64,000 nucleotides of DNA from Lachancea kluyveri NRRL Y-12651 (GCA_000149225.2 CM000687.1:300501-364500); one strand, 5' to 3'; counted from the first letter of the stretch, positions 22,920 to 33,261 are shown. The notes: a model not told the origin generated them from the letters alone. Translations and numbers: made by a program.

Positions 22920-23924
22920 TTAACACGCAACTCTATCACTATATATGCCTAGAATGTACGCTAATCTGATAACAACTAGATCTTTGGCCATATTGACACT
23001 GTCCCTAGCCAGGTCCATCTTAGATCCATCTACTTCGTGCCACGAAATTGCCACCTCTTCAATAGGTATTTTCTTTCTAATGCCTAGAATCAGAATCTCA
23101 ACATCAAAGATCCAACCTTCGGTATGCAAATGTGGAAAGATTTCTGACACCGCACTCTTGTTAAAAAGCTTAAACCCACACTGAGTATCTTTAATGGACC
23201 TGATGCCAAAGATAAAAACCAAAGTGTGTAGACCATACATTAAGAAGTTTCTGATAAAGGACCTTTTAACAACAGCATCCGTATTGACCATATGTGCTCT
23301 GGACCCGATTGCAATAGCTGAACCGTTAGGGTTTGCCCGTTCTTCCTTTTCAATAAGATCCAACATTCTACCGACGTCGCTGAATTTGCTAGCGCCATCC
23401 GCATCGGCAAAGAGACCGTATTTACCCCGAATGTGTAGTAGACCATGTCTTACTGCACCGCCTTTTCCTCTGTTCTTGGCCAATTTGACAACTCTGAGTT
23501 GGTTTGGTTTTAGGCCAAATTTTTCATCTGCTAAATTCAAACAGTATTCAGAAGTACCATCCCTTGAACCATCGTCGACAATAATGATTTCCCATTTGCC
23601 TGGAAGTTCCTTCTCCAAATATTCAATTGCTTCGCTCAACATCACTAAGATTCTGCCTGTTTCATTAAAGCTTGGCACAACGACCGATAGCTCGATACCA
23701 TCCAGATTTTTCTTCTCTAAAACGGTATCTGGGAGATCACCCGTTATAGTGCCACCTTTCCCGTCATTAGTCAGATATTTCAATTCTTCTGGAAAAGGTT
23801 TTCTAGGAGAATGCGAAAGTAAATAAACAATAATGTACAGGGAAGCTGCAGCTGCGAGTAGTACAGTCACAAATAACACGTTCAAATCTAGAGCTCGTAG
23901 TTTGTCAACATACGTCTGCAGCAT
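22920..23924 (-). CDS. ALG5: Dolichyl-phosphate beta-glucosyltransferase Alg5
   Basis: A 334-aa protein, the same length as S. cerevisiae Alg5 (YPL227C). One N-terminal membrane span at about residues 13-35 is followed by a GT-A (family GT2) domain with VVPSFNE, DDGSRDGT and the metal-binding DxD in FADADGASKF. It transfers glucose from UDP-glucose to dolichyl phosphate on the cytosolic face of the ER; Dol-P-Glc then feeds the glucosylation of the N-glycan precursor. Convergent with CET1, with about 190 bp between stops that includes a T-rich stretch. Confidence 0.97.
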   Translation of the reverse strand: MLQTYVDKLRALDLNVLFVTVLLAAAASLYIIVYLLSHSPRKPFPEELKYLTNDGKGGTITGDLPDTVLEKKNLDGIELSVVVPSFNETGRILVMLSEAIEYLEKELPGKWEIIIVDDGSRDGTSEYCLNLADEKFGLKPNQLRVVKLAKNRGKGGAVRHGLLHIRGKYGLFADADGASKFSDVGRMLDLIEKEERANPNGSAIAIGSRAHMVNTDAVVKRSFIRNFLMYGLHTLVFIFGIRSIKDTQCGFKLFNKSAVSEIFPHLHTEGWIFDVEILILGIRKKIPIEEVAISWHEVDGSKMDLARDSVNMAKDLVVIRLAYILGIYSDRVAC

Positions 23925-24577
23925 TGTTCAATCTTCCAAAGCTTTCCTCTTCCAACCAAATGAAACAAAAATAAAATAAAATAAAATGAAAAGCTTGTTC
24001 TTTTCCAACTCGTAGACTTCCCAAAAACTGAATTTAGTGTTTTAAGACAGTTTACGTTGACGTGTCGACCAAAAACCTCCATAGGAGGAACGTGAGCGAT
24101 GAAGAAGAAGCTTTTCACAAAAACGAACATTTTGTACGGTTACAAAACTGAAGAACTAAAGTGATTCGATGAGAGGTTTAATGCTCCACATACTATTGAA
24201 ACTTCAGGGACGCAAGAATTTTTACAAGCAGAGTTTAGCCAGGCACATACGCTCTTGAATGTTTCAAAACCTTTTCTACCACCCACTAAGCTTTACTTGT
24301 GGAGATGCGTGACTACGTACGTTGCCGTCCCACCATTTATCCTTACGATTTATCTGTTTTCCCTCGACAGATGTGATAGTGCCATACTCTGGATAGATGT
24401 TATATACAGTATTTGATCCCGGTATTGAAACAAGTATCTATGAAAAATCTCCGTGTATGTTGCTAACGTAAAGTATAAATATACGCATATATACTTACAT
24501 AAGGGTCAAAATGCGGCTGGCCAAGATAACAGTATCGTCTATAAGTTTGTTTTGACCCTCCCCACAAACTTGAAACT
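23925..24577. other. ALG5 promoter / SPT21 3' region
   Basis: 653 bp between two minus-strand genes. Contains AAATA repeats near 23968-23985 and A/T-rich stretches near 24470. No tRNA, LTR or conserved ORF was seen. Confidence 0.5.
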
Positions 24578-26716
24578 TTACTTCTTGATGCTACTTATCA
24601 GGTCCTTTCTAGCGCAGTTTTCCTCGTCCTTAAGTTTGATTCCAATATCACTGGAACCGTATTGTGTAGCCGGCGTAGAATTGATACCCTCGTTGTTACT
24701 TTTGTTTCTGAAGGAAAACTCTTCATCTTTGCTATCATGCTCTTCGTCATCATCTCCATTCTCCCTGCCATCGTCATGATCGTTGTCTCGATAATTGAAC
24801 ATTATGGTTGGGGACGAGGGCATGGTTTTGCGCTTCTTCAACCTCTGCTCGGTATCTTCATCCATGTAATCGTCATCGAGATCGATAGGTGACGATGGGG
24901 TAGAACGTTTCGAAATTTCTCCCACAGCCGTAGCCCCATGGAAATTGCTAGGCTGAGGAGAGGTGGAAAAATTCATGACTATTGAGGTCGTATCATCGTC
25001 TGCCTCGTCTTCTTGATTGAGGCCCTTTGGCTTTTTAGGCAACAATGGAAGCCTTCTCAATTGATCTTGGCAAGTAGTCGGCCGTTGCTGTTGGGGTGGA
25101 CGTTGCTCTAGCTCTAACAGAGGCATGGACAGAGTGTCCACCGGAGAAGTTTTATCGATATCGCTGGTGACCGTTCTATCGACATCTTCTTCATCGTTCT
25201 CAAGAGGCAATGTATTACACGTGTTTACATCCTTTGGAGTTGTACCAAGGCCTGGACCGTTATTCCTCTGAGGTGGTGATGGCCCAAACAGATCGTTAAA
25301 CCATTCCATGGAGTCAGATCTTGTCAAGTCTTCATCCACTTGCTGCAATTTTTCTACATCGTTGGGCGTCTTCAAATCTTTGAGATCCTGCAGCCCCATA
25401 CTGAACAAGTGGTCGAAGTTCGTCGTGGAGGCTTGTGGCGGTGGAACATTCTCTTTATCATCTTCACATGCCGTTTTTTCGTCATGGAATTGGAATATAT
25501 CATCACTCTTCAACTGATGGGACGTTAGAAATTCTTGTAGCATTGGATCTTCTGTTAATATGTCAAACTCGGACGGCGATTGCGCCTTATTTTGTGGCAA
25601 AGGAATGTTTCCAACCGGCGTTTTAACAGGAGGTGTGACCACACTCATGGCTTGATTACTCGAAGAGGATACACTGTTGCGAGCAGATCTCTTGTTGAGC
25701 CTTTTGGCATTAATCTTTGTAGGCCTTTTTGGCATTTTTTTGTTCATAAAATCAAATCTTTTACTAACATCGTTATCCACTTTAAATTTCTGAATCGTAT
25801 TGTCGTGTTGCAGAGAGGTGACGTTGAATTGAGTCAGCTTTTTCTCCATGGGTTGACTTGCCGGCGTGTTGGGGTCCTTTGGCATTCTATCAGCCATGTA
25901 GATCTTGTGGGCAATGGAATTTCTTGGCAGACCAAAATTTTTTGTGCTTGGCACCTGGTTGTTGTTCCAAATGGGCAATGACTGAGTTCTAAATGCCTTT
26001 GGAGCAGGCATTGGATTGGTAACTCTTTTCTGAACAGACTGTTGCTGCTTTTGCTGTTGTAGTGCTGGTTGCATTGGCGGCGGTAGAGCTTGTTGCTTTG
26101 CCGTTTTGTTTGTTTTCCTTTGGATGTTTGTGGAGGAAGCAAATCTTTTAGCTGGGACCGGAGCAGCCGAACTTGCTGCTCCTATACTCGACCTACGAGA
26201 GGAAGTAGCTGTAATGACCTTTGAAAACCGCAGTTTGACTTCCAATGTTTCGTGGATAGAATTTATTGACCCGGAAGGGGCCGAAAGCATCGAGCTTTTA
26301 CTTCTTCTCAACAACTGTGTAAAATTCGAGCATACCCTACCAACAACAAACGGTGTGTCGTCGTCTTCTTCGTCCGAGTCATCTTTTTGTTCCATTTCCT
26401 GTCGCAGTTTAGAAAGTAGTCCGAAGCTGACAAATGGCTCGTCTATCTCTGATGCGTCTCTGCAGTAAACATTGTAGTCGTTTGACGAAGTGTTACTATC
26501 GATTGGAAACAGTTCCGGAGAGCTTCCATAAACCTGGTCCAAGACATGAAATAAATCTATTATGCCTATTTTCAGCTGAGTGCTGTCATTGCTAGGACTA
26601 GGTATAGTTGTGACTCGTACTTCCAAAGGAGCTTTACTCCGTGTAAGAAATGAGTTTGGTTCGTTATCCACGGCGTACAATACCTTCAATGACATTCTAG
26701 TTAACACATGAGACAT
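24578..26716 (-). CDS. SPT21: Spt21, activator of histone gene transcription
   Basis: A 712-aa protein (S. cerevisiae 758 aa, YMR179W). The N-terminal 170 residues form the conserved region (MSLKVLYAVDNEPNSFLTRS and VEVRLRFSKV-like end). The rest is low-complexity with Gln-rich, Ser-rich and acidic segments, and ends in basic residues. Spt21 works with Spt10 to activate core histone genes in S phase. The upstream MCB and SCB elements fit its known cell-cycle expression. It is placed between the CET1/ALG5 block and NEW1, the position expected for YMR179W in the ancestral order. Confidence 0.88.
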   Translation of the reverse strand: MSHVLTRMSLKVLYAVDNEPNSFLTRSKAPLEVRVTTIPSPSNDSTQLKIGIIDLFHVLDQVYGSSPELFPIDSNTSSNDYNVYCRDASEIDEPFVSFGLLSKLRQEMEQKDDSDEEDDDTPFVVGRVCSNFTQLLRRSKSSMLSAPSGSINSIHETLEVKLRFSKVITATSSRRSSIGAASSAAPVPAKRFASSTNIQRKTNKTAKQQALPPPMQPALQQQKQQQSVQKRVTNPMPAPKAFRTQSLPIWNNNQVPSTKNFGLPRNSIAHKIYMADRMPKDPNTPASQPMEKKLTQFNVTSLQHDNTIQKFKVDNDVSKRFDFMNKKMPKRPTKINAKRLNKRSARNSVSSSSNQAMSVVTPPVKTPVGNIPLPQNKAQSPSEFDILTEDPMLQEFLTSHQLKSDDIFQFHDEKTACEDDKENVPPPQASTTNFDHLFSMGLQDLKDLKTPNDVEKLQQVDEDLTRSDSMEWFNDLFGPSPPQRNNGPGLGTTPKDVNTCNTLPLENDEEDVDRTVTSDIDKTSPVDTLSMPLLELEQRPPQQQRPTTCQDQLRRLPLLPKKPKGLNQEDEADDDTTSIVMNFSTSPQPSNFHGATAVGEISKRSTPSSPIDLDDDYMDEDTEQRLKKRKTMPSSPTIMFNYRDNDHDDGRENGDDDEEHDSKDEEFSFRNKSNNEGINSTPATQYGSSDIGIKLKDEENCARKDLISSIKK

Positions 26717-26864
26717 CGGTGCTGATTACGTCCGTTATGAGTGTTTCACTAACTGATTGTAATAGCAAGGAACGTATTTCCATTCAAATTTGAAGACGCA
26801 AAAACCAACGAGATGTTATAACTTCAAGTGCTGCGTGAGCGGCATTAACCTATTCCGTTCCACA

Positions 26865-26921
26865 ACGCGTCTTTTTAGAAAAACCTCCAAAAAGAAAAAA
26901 AAAAAAAAAGGAGTTTTCGCG
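26865..26921 (-). promoter_or_regulatory. MCB and SCB cell-cycle elements of the SPT21 promoter
   Basis: ACGCGT (MluI cell-cycle box) at 26865-26870 and TTTCGCG at 26915-26921, which reads CGCGAAA on the gene strand (Swi4/6 box), lie about 150 and 200 bp upstream of the SPT21 ATG. They suggest G1/S transcription by MBF and SBF, consistent with the S-phase role of Spt21. Confidence 0.6.
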
Positions 26922-26992
26922 TCACTCACTATAACTCGCGTTTCGTACTTAACGAGTTGAATGTGTACGATACATATATATACGCAGTTGAT

Positions 26993-27012
26993 CACGTGCC
27001 CTCTAACACGTG
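26993..27012. promoter_or_regulatory. Two CACGTG motifs
   Basis: CACGTG occurs at 26993-26998 (within ATCACGTG, the best Cbf1 context) and at 27007-27012. Centre-to-centre spacing is 14 bp. They are candidate Cbf1 or Pho4 sites near the midpoint of the divergent SPT21/NEW1 promoter. Confidence 0.45.
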
Positions 27013-27365
27013 CGAAGATTGTTAAACTGGATTATTTTCTAAGGCATTACAGTTACTTGGGTCTACAACGTCTAAATTCAAGTTGCGCATAATACAGTTT
27101 AGTTGCATAGTTTGCCTCTATAACCATAGGTCTACATCTTCTGTACGCAGTTATAGACAACGTCCAGAAAAGCCTATTCTTCGCAACGAAAACACTTGTG
27201 CTGAAACCCAAGGAAAATTGAAACAAGTGAGACACATGAACTATTCACAATAACTTTATGGCTGTCTTTTAAATGGTATATGTACATGGAGTTATTATTG
27301 TTGGACAGAGATTCGTAACGTATCGTATATACCACGGCTCTAAGCATATATACTAGCTGCGCGAT

Positions 27366-27387
27366 GCCAGCCAGCCAGCCAGCCAGC
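27366..27387 (+). repeat. GCCA tetranucleotide microsatellite
   Basis: Five and a half tandem copies of GCCA, followed by a looser GCAGCCAGC repeat. Non-coding. Confidence 0.85.
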
Positions 27388-27845
27388 AACGCAGCCAGCG
27401 AGAGAAATGGGGGGAGGGAAAAAAAAAAGACTGTTTTTTCAACTTGTTCCCAACTGTTAATCACATTCACTCGTTTAGAGTATACAATCAAAAACACCGA
27501 CTATGATTCTTTAAAAGATAGTGAAAGTGTACGTATGAGAACATTGCATTGGCATTGGTCATATACAGTTTCCAAAGGTTCTATTGCCTCTTGGGTCTGT
27601 CCATCTATACTTTGCCACCCACTCTCTATCAATCGTTGGGTGTAGCCGCTGATACCTTTGGTTTTTTAGTCGCTTCTGACGTAACGTACATCATATGATC
27701 TGAACTCACTGGAAACGAAGAAAAAGAAAAGGTTTGTTTTTTTTTTAATCTGGTTTAGAAAAATTTTCAGGTACTAATAAGCAGCTGCTCATCTCTGCTC
27801 AGTACTTGCATTTCAAAGAGTGCCAGAGTAAAGCAAGTGAACAGT

Positions 27846-30800
27846 ATGCCTCCAAAGAAGTTTGTATCTCTAGATGATTTGATTGGGGAACAACCTCTAA
27901 ACCCTAACCAAACGCGTTCCCCATTTGGTGGTTACTACACCAAGACTCCTCAGCCTACCAACAACCAACAACGCTATAAGAACAAAGGCAGCAGTTACCA
28001 ACAAAATCGCAACTGGAACCAAGGTTTCAGCCCCAATAATACTTTCAACCAAGGATACAATAACTATAATTACAACAATGCTCAGAACTACAACCAAAAC
28101 TATAACAGCCAACAGTATAGTTCGGTTCAGTCCTCGCCTGCCACTAGTAATACTCCCACGCCATCGGCATCCACTACTTCTCTAACCTCGTTGACTAATA
28201 ACCTACAAAACTTGGAGCTTTCTCCAGTCTCTTCCATTTTTTCAAGGATACCAGAATGTAACTCTATCGCTGAATGCAAAAAACAAATTCAGTTGGTTGT
28301 AGACGAGTTCAATCAGCATGGTCGTTCTGCAAAGGACATTGAAACGTGGAAGATTGCCGATATCATTACGAAATTCTCCAAGCCAAAAAACCCAGCTTTA
28401 ATCAGGGAAGCTTCGATGGTGTTGATCTCTCATATTGCCATCAATTTTGCAGGCAAAACTCCCCAAGAGGCCTATTTGCTACCCTTGTTGCCATTAGCTT
28501 TGGACTCTGCTGCTGAAAAGGAAAATATTGTCAAACGTGCAGGTCAACATGCAGTCGATTCTATTTTTAGTTGTTTCCCACTGGAAGCCCAAGCTAGTGT
28601 TGTGCTACCAAATTTGCTGGAGTACTTGAACTCTGGTGCTAAGTGGCAGTCCAAATCTGCTGCTTTGAAACTGGTAGATAGAATCAGGGAGGAATCGCCA
28701 AACGACTTGTTGGAACTTTCTTTCACCTCCGTCATTCCGGTACTAACCGATGTTGCAACCGATTTCAAGCCTGAGTTGGCCAAACAAGGTTACAAGACGT
28801 TGTTCGACTTCGTTTCTATCTTGGATAACCTGGATTTATCACCACGTTTCAAGCTAATTGTCGATACTTTGCAAGATCCAACCAAGGTTCCAAACTGTGT
28901 CAAATCATTGTCTAGTGTCACTTTTGTTGCTGAAGTTACAGAGCCTGCACTAAGTATTCTGGTACCCATTTTGAACAGGTCTTTGAACTTGTCTTCTTCA
29001 TCTCAGGAACAGCTTAGACAAACCGTCATTGTTGTGGAGAACTTGACAAGACTGGTTAACAACCGTATCGAAATAGAAAAGTTTATTCCATCGTTAATGC
29101 CAGGTATTCAGAAGGTCTTGGATACGGCCTCGTTACCAGAAGTTAGAGAATTGGCAGAGAAGGCCCTTCAAGTTTTGAAGGATGATTCGGTCGATGATGG
29201 CAAGTTTCCAGGTAGAATCACCCTTGACCAGGGCAAAGAATTTGTAGTCGAAAAGTTGAACAAACTAGGAAACAACCCATTGGATCAATTTATCGGTGAA
29301 GATGACTCCACTGTAATCGAATACTTGACAAATATTGTAACGTTCGACGCCAATGTTAATGACTGGAAAAGGTTACAAGAGTACTTGGTCATGGTTTTAG
29401 GTGAAGAAAACGACGAGTTCGTTTCAACCCAATTCATTCATGAATTGAGACTAATGTTCCATCAAGAACGTGCAGTTACAGATGAAGACGAAGGTATCGA
29501 AATTGTCAATACCGATTTTTCTCTAGCCTATGGGTCTAGAATGCTGTTGAACAAGACTAACCTTCGTTTGCTAAAGGGTCACCGTTATGGTTTGTGTGGT
29601 AGAAACGGTGCTGGTAAATCGACATTGATGAGATCTATTGCTAACGGCCAGCTGGAAGGTTTCCCCGACAAGGACACTTTGCGTACCCGTTTCGTAGAGC
29701 ACAAGTTGCAAGGTGAAGAAGGTGATTTGGACCTGGTCTCATTCATCGCTTTGGATCCCGAATTGCAAGGCGTTTCGCGCGAAGACATTGCCAATGCTTT
29801 GGAGTCTGTTGGATTCGACGATTATAGAAGATCTCAAACTGTGGGCTCTCTATCCGGTGGTTGGAAGATGAAGTTGGAACTGGCAAGAGCTATGTTACAG
29901 AAGGCAGACGTCCTTCTGTTGGATGAACCTACTAACCATTTGGATGTTGCTAACGTCAAGTGGTTAGAAGATTATCTATTGGAACACACTGAAATTACTT
30001 CTCTAATTGTTTCCCATGACTCCGGGTTTTTGGACGCTGTTTGTACCGAAATTATTCATTACGAAAACAAGAAATTGGCTTATTACAAGGGTAACTTGGC
30101 TGCATTCGTGGAGCAAAAACCTGAAGCAAAGGCTTACTATACTTTGACTGATACCAATGCCCAAATGCGCTTCCCACCACCAGGTATTTTGACCGGTGTG
30201 AAATCTAATACAAGAGCTGTTGCTAAGGTTACCGGTGTTTCTTTCACATACCCAGGTGCCTCCCAGCCATCTTTAACTGACGTTTCTTGCTCATTGTCTT
30301 TGAGTTCTCGTGTCGCCGTTCTAGGGCCAAATGGTGCTGGTAAGTCCACCTTGATCAAGTTGTTGACTGGTGAATTGGTTCCACAAGAGGGTAAAGTGGA
30401 AAAACATCCAAATTTGCGTATTGGTTACATTGCTCAACACGCTTTACAACATGTCAATGAACATAAGGAAAAGACAGCTAACCAATACCTACAATGGCGT
30501 TACAAATTTGGTGATGATCGTGAAGTGCTATTGAAGGAATCTAGAAAAATTTCTGAAGAAGAACAAGAAATGATGAAGAAGGAAATTGAAATCGATGATG
30601 GTAGAGGTAAAAGAGCTATTGAAGCTATTGTTGGTAGACAAAAATTGAAGAAATCTTTCCAATATGAAATTAAGTGGAAATATTGGAAACCAAAGTACAA
30701 TTCCTGGGTTCCAAAAGACGTTTTAATTGAACATGGTTTTGATAAGTTGGTTCAAAAGTTTGATGACCATGAAGCCTCTAGAGAAGGTTTAGGTTATCGT

Positions 30801-31385
30801 GAATTAACTCCTAGCGTCATTACTAAGCATTTCGAAGATGTTGGTCTAGATTCCGAAATCGCCAACCACACCCCTCTGGGCTCATTATCTGGTGGTCAAC
30901 TGGTCAAAGTTGTCATTGCTGGTGCCATGTGGAACAACCCTCATTTGTTGGTTCTAGATGAACCTACAAACTACTTGGATAGAGACTCCCTTGGTGCTTT
31001 AGCAGTAGCTATCCGTGACTGGACTGGTGGTGTCGTGATGATTTCCCACAACAACGAATTTGTCGGTGCATTATGTCCTGAGCAATGGATTGTTGAAAAC
31101 GGTACTATGGTACAAAAGGGTATCAAGCAGATAGACCAGAGCAGATTTGAAGATGGTGGTAACGCTAACGCCGTTGGATTAAACACCACTGCTATTAAGC
31201 CAGAAGATGACGATTCACCTGCGAATATCAAGGTGAAAAGGAGAAAGAAGAGAATGACAAGAAATGAAAAGAAAGTTCAAGCTGAACGTCGTCGTCTCCG
31301 TTACTTGGAATGGTTATCCTCTTCAAAGGGTACTCCAAGGCCTCCTGACACTGATGATGAGGAAGAAGACGATGACAACGAATAA
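27846..31385 (+). CDS. NEW1: New1, ABCF/eEF3-like translation factor with prion-like N-terminus
   Basis: A 1179-aa protein from the ATG at 27846 (S. cerevisiae 1196 aa). Residues about 35-100 are Asn/Gln/Tyr-rich with NYN-type repeats, the segment that confers prion behaviour in S. cerevisiae. HEAT repeats follow, then two ABC domains with Walker A at 585-592 (GRNGAGKS) and 827-834 (GPNGAGKS) and signatures LSGGWKMK and LSGGQLVK. The second ABC domain carries a chromodomain-like insert (KWKYWKPKYNSWVPKDVL), as in eEF3, and the tail is basic then acidic. New1 binds ribosomes and helps termination or recycling at certain C-terminal codons. The frame opens three codons upstream with a GTG only. 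Confidence 0.97.
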   Translation: MPPKKFVSLDDLIGEQPLNPNQTRSPFGGYYTKTPQPTNNQQRYKNKGSSYQQNRNWNQGFSPNNTFNQGYNNYNYNNAQNYNQNYNSQQYSSVQSSPATSNTPTPSASTTSLTSLTNNLQNLELSPVSSIFSRIPECNSIAECKKQIQLVVDEFNQHGRSAKDIETWKIADIITKFSKPKNPALIREASMVLISHIAINFAGKTPQEAYLLPLLPLALDSAAEKENIVKRAGQHAVDSIFSCFPLEAQASVVLPNLLEYLNSGAKWQSKSAALKLVDRIREESPNDLLELSFTSVIPVLTDVATDFKPELAKQGYKTLFDFVSILDNLDLSPRFKLIVDTLQDPTKVPNCVKSLSSVTFVAEVTEPALSILVPILNRSLNLSSSSQEQLRQTVIVVENLTRLVNNRIEIEKFIPSLMPGIQKVLDTASLPEVRELAEKALQVLKDDSVDDGKFPGRITLDQGKEFVVEKLNKLGNNPLDQFIGEDDSTVIEYLTNIVTFDANVNDWKRLQEYLVMVLGEENDEFVSTQFIHELRLMFHQERAVTDEDEGIEIVNTDFSLAYGSRMLLNKTNLRLLKGHRYGLCGRNGAGKSTLMRSIANGQLEGFPDKDTLRTRFVEHKLQGEEGDLDLVSFIALDPELQGVSREDIANALESVGFDDYRRSQTVGSLSGGWKMKLELARAMLQKADVLLLDEPTNHLDVANVKWLEDYLLEHTEITSLIVSHDSGFLDAVCTEIIHYENKKLAYYKGNLAAFVEQKPEAKAYYTLTDTNAQMRFPPPGILTGVKSNTRAVAKVTGVSFTYPGASQPSLTDVSCSLSLSSRVAVLGPNGAGKSTLIKLLTGELVPQEGKVEKHPNLRIGYIAQHALQHVNEHKEKTANQYLQWRYKFGDDREVLLKESRKISEEEQEMMKKEIEIDDGRGKRAIEAIVGRQKLKKSFQYEIKWKYWKPKYNSWVPKDVLIEHGFDKLVQKFDDHEASREGLGYRELTPSVITKHFEDVGLDSEIANHTPLGSLSGGQLVKVVIAGAMWNNPHLLVLDEPTNYLDRDSLGALAVAIRDWTGGVVMISHNNEFVGALCPEQWIVENGTMVQKGIKQIDQSRFEDGGNANAVGLNTTAIKPEDDDSPANIKVKRRKKRMTRNEKKVQAERRRLRYLEWLSSSKGTPRPPDTDDEEEDDDNE

Positions 31386-31508
31386 GCATGCCGCAAGGTT
31401 ATGTAATAAGTTTACTCCTCTTCTATATCTCTTTTTTTTTTTATTGCTTCTTTGTACATTAGAGAAAAAATAATACATATACATGGTACTATAAACACTC
31501 GCCCTTTC

Positions 31509-32399
31509 TCACCTAGAATCAGAGTATTCTTTTTCCATTTCAGCAGAAATTTCTTCGCCATTTAACTTTGCGACTGTCTCTTCTGTAATTTGTTTCAGGA
31601 AACTTTTGTGATCTTTTGTGCCTAGAATACTCACAGTATTGAAACCCATACCAAAGTGAGGATACGAACCAATCTTGATACTTGAAGACACATTAGCAGA
31701 GCGCTCTTGTAATTGTCTCAAAAATCCGGAAATCTGTGATTCAGACATCTCCGTCTTGATAAAGTAACGTTGATACTCATTATCGTCAGTATCCTTCAAG
31801 CTATAAACCTCTTTCAAAATTGGGGACATACCATTCAACAACTTTTCGAATAGCTGAGGTATACCGGGAAAAATATATACCTGTTTGTTAATTGAAACCA
31901 CAGGAACCCATAAATCATCAAAGATGTAATAATTGTGAACGTTATCCCCAGAGGGCAACGTAGCCATTCTATAATAATCCTTTAACGCCTCTGCACTATG
32001 GCGTGCTTCGGGATCGGACACTCTTCGCATATGTTCCTGGCACTCTTTGTCTAATTTGCAAGGTAAATTGAGACTTTTCGCGATTGAATCATACGTGATA
32101 TCGTCATGTGTTGGTCCAATACCTCCAGAGGTGACAATTATGTTGTATTTCCCACAAAGTCTGTGCAAAGTGTCAACAATCTGGCCTTCCTCATCACCCA
32201 CAGTAGCGATTTCTTTCAGCTCAACACCAAGTTTGTAGCAGTACTGAGCAAAGAATCTCGAATTGGTATCAGTGATCTTGCCGTTCAAGACTTCGTCACC
32301 AATAATAAGACACGCAGCAGTTACCGAGGGCATTTTGTTCGACGTAAAAATAGTTCTACTAAAAAAACTGCCAATTCTAGACAAGGACGTTGTGAGCAT
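31509..32399 (-). CDS. FPY1: Fpy1, MoaB/CinA-like FAD pyrophosphatase
   Basis: A 296-aa protein from the ATG at 32399; a second in-frame ATG at 32333 gives 274 aa, the S. cerevisiae YMR178W length. The MPTb/CinA-type fold is clear: [17 protein letters not shown] near the start and [15 protein letters not shown], the nucleotide-binding loop. In S. cerevisiae the enzyme hydrolyses FAD to FMN and AMP. The extra 22 residues ([15 protein letters not shown]...) are basic and hydroxylated with no acidic residue, like a mitochondrial presequence, so two isoforms are possible. Divergent from CHP1. Confidence 0.9.
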   Translation of the reverse strand: MLTTSLSRIGSFFSRTIFTSNKMPSVTAACLIIGDEVLNGKITDTNSRFFAQYCYKLGVELKEIATVGDEEGQIVDTLHRLCGKYNIIVTSGGIGPTHDDITYDSIAKSLNLPCKLDKECQEHMRRVSDPEARHSAEALKDYYRMATLPSGDNVHNYYIFDDLWVPVVSINKQVYIFPGIPQLFEKLLNGMSPILKEVYSLKDTDDNEYQRYFIKTEMSESQISGFLRQLQERSANVSSSIKIGSYPHFGMGFNTVSILGTKDHKSFLKQITEETVAKLNGEEISAEMEKEYSDSR

Positions 32400-32686
32400 G
32401 CAAGGTCACACCGTGAAATAGTCCAGAAGAGCCTAGAGAGTTTCAGATTGTACACTAACCCTATCAGATTATTGTCGAGCCCCCCTTCTTTTCGCCAAGG
32501 CTCCTGCGGCATCCCAAGGACACCAGAAAGTTCCGGTCGTTTTTACGACGTATATCATTGTAAACGTAACTAAAAATTTTTTCCATAAAAGAACTGCTAA
32601 GACCAAGAACTTCGATACATTGAGAACTGAATTTACCTATTGAAAAGAATTAAGTAAGTTAGTTAATTTCAAAAAAAAAAAAAAAG

Positions 32687-33127
32687 ATGTCAACATTTAA
32701 TGCCGAAACTGCTGATAACCTAGAAGATATCGAAAGACAATTCGCTGTGGTTGCTGTTGAGCAAGCCGAAACCTACTGGAACTTGATTACCAAGATTCCA
32801 GGTTCAAAGTTGCGTTTAACTAAGTTCGATGATGAAATTTATGAAGCATTTATCGAACACTTTCCTGAATATAAAGATGTCGAAAGGGTGCGCAAGTTTT
32901 CAGAAGATGAGTTGAAAACAAAGGAAGCCAAGGAAAGGTGGAGAAAATTCATTGCTTTGTTTGAAAAAAAGATTGACGATTTCAACTTTGGTACTCTATT
33001 GAGAACCGATGCTTCAGCCGAGTACGGTCAACACACCACCTGTTTTGTTGTCAGAATTCAATTTTATGCATTCGAGGTAGCTAGAAATAAGCACGGCTTA
33101 AACGACTGGGCTGTTGGCCAGCACTAG
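32687..33127 (+). CDS. CHP1: Chp1 (YPL225W/PBDC1 family), chaperone for eEF1A
   Basis: A 146-aa single-domain protein of the polysaccharide-biosynthesis-domain (PBDC1) family, the S. cerevisiae length. Conserved blocks are QAETYWNLITKIPGSKLRLT, FPEYKDVERV and GTLLRTDAS. Work in S. cerevisiae shows the protein binds nascent eEF1A at the ribosome and protects its folding. An A-rich leader of 15 A directly precedes the ATG, typical of well-translated yeast mRNAs. Confidence 0.95.
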   Translation: MSTFNAETADNLEDIERQFAVVAVEQAETYWNLITKIPGSKLRLTKFDDEIYEAFIEHFPEYKDVERVRKFSEDELKTKEAKERWRKFIALFEKKIDDFNFGTLLRTDASAEYGQHTTCFVVRIQFYAFEVARNKHGLNDWAVGQH

Positions 33128-33261
33128 TCACCCTGTAGCGCATCAACGCTTTGTATATGTAATTATTAGTTAGTTTAATGGTTTTAACTGAATATTAACA
33201 GTGGGCGTGAAAGAACGGCATTGCAAAGAAATTTGTCTCGCTAGCAAGATTTATTTACAGT

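Larger units (their letters stand above)
26717..27845. other. Divergent SPT21-NEW1 promoter region
   Basis: 1.13 kb with no gene. It contains the MCB and SCB on the SPT21 side, two CACGTG motifs 14 bp apart at its centre, a GCCA microsatellite at 27366-27387, and A-rich and T-rich tracts near 26893-26909 and 27738-27748. Confidence 0.6.

Noticed and set aside
25752-25760. TACTAAC in the plus strand near 25757 as an intron branch point
   Set aside because: It lies within the uninterrupted SPT21 coding region on the opposite strand and has no partner donor or acceptor.
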